DNA of 11,406 nucleotides from Alteromonadaceae bacterium UBA2620 (GTDB lineage: Bacteria > Pseudomonadota > Gammaproteobacteria > Enterobacterales > Alteromonadaceae): contig DDJQ01000122.1 of NCBI GenBank assembly GCA_002339125.1, forward strand, positions 1 through 11,406. Reading direction: 5' to 3'. Of the stretch, positions 6,956-11,406 are shown in pieces. The notes under the pieces are model-generated. The model did not search any database, was not told the origin of the DNA, and saw only the letters and a program-made list of their open reading frames with translations. Made by a program: the position numbers and the translations under genes. Positions within the stretch are counted from its first letter, which is position 1; the number at the start of each line of letters is the position of its first letter.

Positions 6956-7600
6956 ATGTCAATTGTGGTTAAAACTTTGTCGGAACAGGCTTACGAAATT
7001 ATTCGTGAGCGTATCCTTGCCAACGATATGTTCCCGGCAAAGCCCATTCGTCAGGACGCCCTCTCCCAGGATTTGGGAGTAAGCAAGATCCCGCTGCGTG
7101 AAGCACTCACCCGGCTGGAGCAAGACGGTTTATTAGTCTCTCACCCTAACCGTGGATTTATTGTTCGTCCACTCAGCCTTGCCGAAGCCGAAGATGTTTT
7201 TCATCTGCGGACCACGCTGGAGCCTGAGGCGGCCGCTCAGGGCTGTAAAAAAGCTACCGAGGAAGATAAAGCCAAGGTTACCGAGATTTTTAAACGTCTG
7301 CAAAGTATGGCTAATGAAATATCACCGGAAGCGGTTACCGTAAACCGGGAATTTCATTTGGCGCTGTCGGCCCCCGCCGGCCGCAAAATCACCCAGGAGC
7401 TGCTGTTCAAGATCCACCTGCTATCAGAACGTTATGTTCGTAAGCACCTTGAGCCACCCGACCGTGAGGCCGATGCCTACCGCGAACATGAAGAAATTTA
7501 TGACGCGTGGATGAACAAAGAACCCAAACTGGTGAAAAAGTTACTTAAAGTACACACCCATAGTACCTTAGAAGATTTGCGTGGTGAGTTGTTCGAATAA
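6956..7600 (+). CDS. GntR-family transcriptional regulator, FCD (FadR) subfamily
   Basis: This 214-residue DNA-binding protein has an N-terminal winged helix-turn-helix at about 1-72, with SEQAYEIIRERILAN, RQDALSQDLGVSKIPLREAL and the wing LVSHPNRGFIVRPL. A helical FCD effector domain follows at about 78-205. The FCD metal and ligand pocket is visible as N130 and H134 (NREFHLAL), H178 (REHEEIYDAW) and H200/H202; Asn replaces the more common Asp at 130. Such regulators usually repress catabolic or transport genes until a carboxylate or similar metabolite binds; the effector is unknown here. AGGAG (6941-6945) lies ten bases before the ATG. The gene is monocistronic: a long leader precedes it and a strong terminator follows. 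The next gene downstream is the M1 peptidase, which has its own promoter. Confidence 0.92.
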   Translation: MSIVVKTLSEQAYEIIRERILANDMFPAKPIRQDALSQDLGVSKIPLREALTRLEQDGLLVSHPNRGFIVRPLSLAEAEDVFHLRTTLEPEAAAQGCKKATEEDKAKVTEIFKRLQSMANEISPEAVTVNREFHLALSAPAGRKITQELLFKIHLLSERYVRKHLEPPDREADAYREHEEIYDAWMNKEPKLVKKLLKVHTHSTLEDLRGELFE

Positions 7601-7619
7601 CCCCATCGGTTAATGATAA

Positions 7620-7650
7620 AAAAGAGTGGCGCGGCCACTCTTTTCGTTTA
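7620..7650 (+). terminator. Rho-independent terminator of the GntR gene
   Basis: A perfect 11-bp stem, AAAAGAGTGGC (7620-7630) with GCCACTCTTTT (7634-7644), has a 3-nt GCG loop and is followed by CGTTT. It begins about 20 bases after the stop codon. The A-rich left arm means it could also work on the minus strand, though no minus-strand gene needs it. Confidence 0.88.
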
Positions 7651-7708
7651 ACGCCTTAAAAATACGCTCAACAAAAGCTTCGCATCAGGATTTCACGTTG
7701 TTTAACGC

Positions 7709-7714
7709 TATAAT
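7709..7714 (+). promoter_or_regulatory. -10 box of the M1 peptidase promoter
   Basis: A perfect TATAAT lies 41 bp before the peptidase ATG and after the terminator of the GntR gene. No good -35 hexamer stands at 16-18 bp, which suggests either an activator or a weak promoter. Confidence 0.45.
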
Positions 7715-7755
7715 CGCAGTAACAATAACAACGACAGTTTATCCGGAGCTCACAC

Positions 7756-9465
7756 ATGGAATGTATCCGTGCCTGGCAAGGCCTTTTACTTTCAACTGCA
7801 GTTGCCCTTAGCGCCTGCACTACTACTCAATCAAGCAACAACACTCCAGCTGCCACTCCCGGCGAATTATCTACGGCCTATACCCTGAAAAGCGGCGGCG
7901 AAATCCCGCGTTATCAACAAGGCGTAAGTGTTGAACATGCTGAGCTGCACTTCGCTTTTGATTTTGATAAACAGCAGCTGTTTGGCAATACCATTCTTAC
8001 CCTGGATGCCGCTAAACCAGCCAAAGCCGTGTCGGTAGATCTCGACAGCGTATTCACTATTGATGGTGTCTGGCTTAACGGCGAAGCTATTGAGCCGGAG
8101 CAGTTTTCTAACCAACAGGGCGAGCTGGTTATCAACCCGGCTAATGAAGTAACTTTTCCGGTGTCGGTTCAGGTGAAATATCACGGTCATCCGCGTACGC
8201 CGCCCAATGCGCCCTGGGACGGCGGTGTAATGTGGGATAAAACGCCAGATGGTTCGCCCTGGCTGGCTACCGCAGTACAGGGCGAAGGTTGTGACATCTT
8301 CTGGCCATGTATCGACCAGCCTATGGGAGAGCCCAAAACTGCCGATATTTACATAACCGTGCCTAACAATCTGGTAGCGGCGAGCAATGGTGTACTGGTA
8401 GAAACCACCAGCACTGCTAACGAGAGCACGTATCACTGGCAAACCCGCTCGGCACATAACACCTATGGTATTGCGCTGAATATTGCCCCGTACGAAAAAA
8501 TCGAAGACACCTACCAGAGCATTTACGGCAACAGCTACCCCATTGTGTATTACCACTTGCCGGGCAATACAGAGCAAGCCCAGGCGCTGGTCGACGAAAT
8601 TCCTGCCATGCTAACGTTCTTTGAACGAATGATCGGGCCTTACCCCTTTGCCGATGAGAAAGTAGGCGTAGTGCAAACCCCGCACCTGGGTATGGAGCAT
8701 CAAACCATCAACGCCTATGGCAACGAATACAAAAAGGATGAATTCGGCTTCGACTGGTTACTGCAACATGAATTTGCCCATGAGTATTTTGGTAATCAGG
8801 TCACTAACGACAACTGGGATCACATGTGGATCCACGAAGGGCTGGGCAGCTACATGCAGCCTTTGTTTGCTCAGTACCTGCATGGTGACATTGCCTACAA
8901 AGCGTATTTGAATAACCAGCGCAAAGGCCTGATCAACACGCACCCCATTGTGTCGAATAAAATGATGGAAGTAGAAGAGGTGTACGAAAGAGGCGTTGGT
9001 CCGGCACTGGATATCTATTACAAAGGCTCATGGATCATGCATTCACTGCGTTATCTGATTGGCGATCAGGCGTTTTTTGATTCCGTTACCACGTTGTTGT
9101 ACGGCACCGCTACGCCTCAACCCGGCCAGTTTACTACTGTGTACCGCAATACCGGGGATTTTATTAAACTGGTTAACGAGTTAACCGGCGAGGATTTCAG
9201 CTGGTTTTTTGATGTGTATCTGTATCAGCCTAAGCTGCCGGAGCTTCACCAGCAACGCAGCAGTGATACGCTGACACTTACCTGGCTGGTACCAGACGAC
9301 CTACCTTTTCCGATGCCGGTGGAAGTATCGGTAAATGGTGAGGTCACCACCTTACAATTGCCAGCAGAAAATACGCTTAAAGTATCAGAGCAGGATGTGG
9401 TAATTGTCGATCCAAACAGTAAACTCCTGCGGTTTGAGGCACGCTACGACGCCGTCGCAAAATAA
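7756..9465 (+). CDS. M1-family zinc metallopeptidase (aminopeptidase-like) lipoprotein
   Basis: This 569-residue protein is predicted to release N-terminal amino acids from peptides at the outer membrane. A lipoprotein signal ends in LSAC with Cys at 21; Thr at +2 favours the outer membrane. An N-terminal beta-sandwich spans about 50-245, and the thermolysin-like catalytic domain about 255-470. The zinc site is H338-E339-x-x-H342 (HEFAH) with the third ligand E361 in WIHEG, which is the exact HEXXH-x18-E spacing of M1. The catalytic Tyr is Y422 in YYKGSW. The substrate-gating GxMEN motif reads GMEHQ (312-316), with His in place of Asn. There is a short C-terminal beta-domain but no large HEAT-like domain, so the protein is shorter than PepN or LTA4 hydrolase. 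GGAG at 7745-7748 supports the ATG. It follows the GntR gene on the same strand but behind a terminator. Confidence 0.92.
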   Translation: MECIRAWQGLLLSTAVALSACTTTQSSNNTPAATPGELSTAYTLKSGGEIPRYQQGVSVEHAELHFAFDFDKQQLFGNTILTLDAAKPAKAVSVDLDSVFTIDGVWLNGEAIEPEQFSNQQGELVINPANEVTFPVSVQVKYHGHPRTPPNAPWDGGVMWDKTPDGSPWLATAVQGEGCDIFWPCIDQPMGEPKTADIYITVPNNLVAASNGVLVETTSTANESTYHWQTRSAHNTYGIALNIAPYEKIEDTYQSIYGNSYPIVYYHLPGNTEQAQALVDEIPAMLTFFERMIGPYPFADEKVGVVQTPHLGMEHQTINAYGNEYKKDEFGFDWLLQHEFAHEYFGNQVTNDNWDHMWIHEGLGSYMQPLFAQYLHGDIAYKAYLNNQRKGLINTHPIVSNKMMEVEEVYERGVGPALDIYYKGSWIMHSLRYLIGDQAFFDSVTTLLYGTATPQPGQFTTVYRNTGDFIKLVNELTGEDFSWFFDVYLYQPKLPELHQQRSSDTLTLTWLVPDDLPFPMPVEVSVNGEVTTLQLPAENTLKVSEQDVVIVDPNSKLLRFEARYDAVAK

Positions 9466-9482
9466 ACCGCTACAATTAAGAT

Positions 9483-9535
9483 GCACGGCTAAACACAAAG
9501 CGTTGGCCGTGCCCCTTCCTAATTGTTTATTCTTT
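9483..9535 (+). terminator. Terminator of the M1 peptidase gene
   Basis: GCACGGCTAA (9483-9492) pairs with TTGGCCGTGC (9503-9512), giving ten pairs with one G-U around a 10-nt loop. A pyrimidine-rich tract with T runs follows (9513-9538). It lies 17 bases after the stop codon, in the gap between two convergent genes. Confidence 0.65.
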
Positions 9536-9632
9536 TTATAGAGTGTTTCAATGTCGGTCCAAAGGAGTAGCGCTTAGTTTACGCATCGAATTAGTAATCT
9601 TTGCCAAGTCAGACTCCCTACCCCTTATGGAT

Positions 9633-11027
9633 TTAGTATTCCTCGAGGTAGAGGAAATCTAGTAATACATTCTGATAATCACAATTTGAAGACCAATTTT
9701 CCCATACAACCATGTCCACATTTAGGTTGTCTTCAAGCATTGTTTTAATCGATGGTGTTTCAGAGCATAAATCCAAGAGTGCACCTTGAGCTCCAGGGAA
9801 AATGAGTAACGAATCTCCATAATCCCTGGCAATCTCATATTGCTGGAAAGCGTTAAGCTCATCAGGTACAGAGTCCGGCCATCCAATTCCGCCTCGATAG
9901 TTGCCCCATGTCAAAAAGTTTTGGACGAATTTTTCAAATAGTTTGTATTCATTTGGCCAGTTTAAATACTGTACAACGAACTTCTCCGGGGAAGTATTCT
10001 GAATAGCATTGTGATATCGGATAAGCCGCCCAAAATAAATCGCTTTTTCTTCAACATTATACACACTGTAAGCGGTTTCATTGAATATAAACCCTTCAAC
10101 ATCTGCGTTATCGTTGTAATAACTAGCTAAAGTTTCTAATGTACTTTTGTATGCTTCAAATGTTTGTGTATCTGTATGGTCGGCATAACACGTATTATTC
10201 TTCCCACTTATAACTTTAATACCCTCTGGATACCATTGCTTTGAACATCCGGAATGAAATGTACGATCCATTAACTTTATCCAGACTTTATCGCCATCTC
10301 TTTTCTTTTCGAGAAGTTCGTCGATTACATCAAAGGTATAAAATTGCAGGTCTGGAGTAAGATCATGCCAGTCTATTTGAAGTACAAAGCCTGTTGTTTG
10401 GTCTACATTGATAGCATTCCAGTCTTCCACGGTTGTAATTGCATTTAGACCTCTTGTTTCTGAGTGAATAACTCTGACATAGTTCTTTTGTGGTTGCGCA
10501 ATTTCCTCCGTAAATATCCTTGCACCATTAGCGATCTCTGATGTAACCAATAAATATTCGTTAACAGTTCTGTACTCAGGACTACCTTGACTACCAAAAA
10601 TTCGAGCTTCGATCTTGTGAATGCCTTCTCCAAGTTTATCGAGACTTAGCGGCCAATCAGGAAATGTCAATGTGTTTTCTTCTGGTTTGCCCACCCATTT
10701 ATTGTTGATAAACCAACTTACTCTGTAAACTGATTCATCAGATGCAGGGCTATATTTTATAAATATATTATCATTGGGGTCAGTGTGATTATCGAAAAGG
10801 TTGTTTTCCTCACTAACTACATCGCTATAAGACGCAAGCAAAGTCCCCTCTTGGCTAGCATGTAAGTGTTCAATGTTTGCAATTAATAAAACCAGTACAA
10901 AAAGACTATTAATATTAAATGAAAGATAACTTCTTCCTGAATTAACGAAGCTTAAAATGTTAATTGACTTTAATTTCTTAATAAAAGAAAAATTTTCAAA
11001 TTTTGAAACAGCTAATAAAGTAGACAT
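9633..11027 (-). CDS. Exported protein of unknown function, possible beta-sandwich plus glycosidase-like barrel
   Basis: I do not recognise a named family for this 464-residue protein. A hydrophobic segment at about 40-56 (NSLFVLVLLIANIEHLHAS) after a basic, 39-residue N-region looks like a long signal peptide or a membrane anchor. Residues about 88-163 have the alternating pattern of an Ig-like or cadherin-like beta-sandwich (VSWFINNKW, LGEGIHKIEARIF). Residues about 190-460 alternate beta-strands and helices like a TIM barrel: GFVLQIDWHDL, KVWIKLMDR, EGFIFNETAYS, FVVQYLNWPNE, MVVWENWSS. N317-E318 resembles the Asn-Glu acid/base pair of clan GH-A glycosidases, and E443 could be a second acid; this is inference only. 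Four cysteines (261, 280, 421, 449) could form disulfides. The ATG at 11027 has no good Shine-Dalgarno sequence. The gene is visibly AT-richer than its neighbours (22 of 60 G+C at 10681-10740 against 28 of 60 at 8881-8940), which suggests transfer. Confidence 0.75.
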   Translation of the reverse strand: MSTLLAVSKFENFSFIKKLKSINILSFVNSGRSYLSFNINSLFVLVLLIANIEHLHASQEGTLLASYSDVVSEENNLFDNHTDPNDNIFIKYSPASDESVYRVSWFINNKWVGKPEENTLTFPDWPLSLDKLGEGIHKIEARIFGSQGSPEYRTVNEYLLVTSEIANGARIFTEEIAQPQKNYVRVIHSETRGLNAITTVEDWNAINVDQTTGFVLQIDWHDLTPDLQFYTFDVIDELLEKKRDGDKVWIKLMDRTFHSGCSKQWYPEGIKVISGKNNTCYADHTDTQTFEAYKSTLETLASYYNDNADVEGFIFNETAYSVYNVEEKAIYFGRLIRYHNAIQNTSPEKFVVQYLNWPNEYKLFEKFVQNFLTWGNYRGGIGWPDSVPDELNAFQQYEIARDYGDSLLIFPGAQGALLDLCSETPSIKTMLEDNLNVDMVVWENWSSNCDYQNVLLDFLYLEEY

Positions 11028-11158
11028 TGCATTACCAAATTAAAAAGGACTAAAAAACACCAAATTTTAAAATTAACTTTGGGGTACTTTGTCTAGAAAA
11101 GCAGAAAGCAATTTTCTCCTTAACTTTGGCTTGACAAATTCAACTCCTTGAAAAAAGT

Positions 11159-11266
11159 GCAACCAATTCGAACAGGTTGCTATCATATGAATATATTTTT
11201 TTACCGCAAGCATACAGCTGTAGGCCTGTATATGCGTGGGTATTCGCACTCATACCTGTTCGATTT
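11159..11266. repeat. Nested inverted repeats able to form alternative hairpins
   Basis: The outer arms AATTCGAACAGGT (11165-11177) and ACCTGTTCGATTT (11254-11266) pair at 12 of 13 positions. The left arm also sits in a competing local hairpin, GCAACC (11159-11164) with GGTTGC (11175-11180). Between the arms lies GCATACAG (11210-11217) pairing with CTGTATATGC (11226-11235), with a 2-nt bulge. The arrangement could be an operator pair, a structured leader or a recombination site; sequence alone does not decide. Confidence 0.5.
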
Positions 11267-11388
11267 GATTAGATTTCAAGCAGAAAGAAAAAGGTATTGA
11301 GTTTTAAATATATTTTTGAGATTTAGGTAAAAGGAAAACGTTAGAGCTTGAATATGAAAATTCCCTTGGCGTTATCAAAAATTGCTAG

Positions 11389-11406
11389 GGGCTGTTGATC
11401 TTTCGT
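11389..11406. mobile_element. Possible insertion sequence terminal repeat, cut by the window edge
   Basis: GGGCTGTTGATCTTTCGT resembles the G-rich, CTGTTGA-containing ends of several IS families. It is preceded by CTAG (11385-11388), which fits the 4-bp YTAR target duplication of IS5-type elements. The transposase and the other end are outside the window, so this is a tentative call. Confidence 0.3.

Larger units (their letters stand above)
11028..11406. other. 379-bp AT-rich region without a gene, upstream of the unknown exported protein
   Basis: It presumably carries the promoter of the minus-strand gene, though no clear -35/-10 pair on that strand stands out. TTAACTTTGG occurs twice (11073-11082 and 11120-11129). 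AAGGAG-like sequences on the minus strand near 11120 and 11147 precede only tiny frames. Nested inverted repeats occupy 11159-11266. The last 18 bases may be an insertion sequence end. Confidence 0.5.

Noticed and set aside
7867..8577. 236-codon minus-strand open frame
   Set aside because: It lies antisense inside the M1 peptidase gene, whose motifs and continuous frame are certain; its translation shows no family features.
11131..11159. TTGACA at 11131 as a plus-strand promoter
   Set aside because: At 16-18 bp spacing no -10-like hexamer is present.
11159..11266. An integron attC site
   Set aside because: The arms lack the GTTRRRY and RYYYAAC core boxes at the ends, and no integrase gene is near.

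Overview
The window looks like the chromosome of a marine-type gammaproteobacterium, most likely an Alteromonadaceae-like member of the Alteromonadales. This is an inference from the gene mix: a large TonB-dependent receptor, an NhaC-family antiporter, an envelope lipoprotein and an M1 peptidase lipoprotein, at moderate GC with codon use that agrees from gene to gene. Nothing in the window fixes the species. Seven protein genes are supported: three on the minus strand, then four more of which three stand in tandem on the plus strand in the middle (cupin, DUF2202, GntR) followed by the plus-strand peptidase, with the last minus-strand gene at the right. No tRNA, rRNA or CRISPR array is visible.

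Left edge (1-166): the first 130 bases read on the minus strand as the 5' end of a group II intron, most like class IIC, running off the window. It begins exactly after the U-tract of a strong rho-independent terminator that serves the next gene. Region 167-2866 is that gene, a TonB-dependent outer-membrane receptor on the minus strand. Upstream of it lies an AT-rich regulatory stretch with a 13-bp direct repeat that overlaps a possible promoter. A stretch of different composition around 3170-3420 is unexplained.

Middle (3428-7600): an NhaC-family Na+/H+ antiporter on the minus strand is divergent from a two-domain ChrR-type cupin gene on the plus strand. The shared 150-bp gap holds a perfect 16-bp AT palindrome. 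The cupin is followed by a DUF2202 ferritin-like lipoprotein and a GntR/FCD regulator. The regulator's own promoter region carries a half-conserved GntR-type operator, and the gene ends in a textbook terminator.

Right (7756-11406): an M1-family zinc metallopeptidase lipoprotein is convergent with a low-GC minus-strand gene encoding an exported protein of unknown function. Its architecture suggests a beta-sandwich followed by a glycosidase-like TIM barrel. Beyond it is about 380 bp of AT-rich DNA with nested inverted repeats. The window ends in what may be the terminal repeat of an insertion sequence sitting in a CTAG target and interrupting a short reading frame. The right end therefore looks like an accessory island, and the left end also carries a mobile element.

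How the genes fit together: the receptor, antiporter, regulator and periplasm-facing peptidase could belong to a nutrient (possibly peptide) uptake and use locus under the GntR regulator. Each gene seems to have its own promoter or terminator, so this link rests only on proximity. I do not see a clearly new multi-gene system. The most distinctive items are the intron placement behind the receptor terminator, the low-GC putative glycan-active enzyme with its flanking IS-like end, and the receptor promoter repeats.
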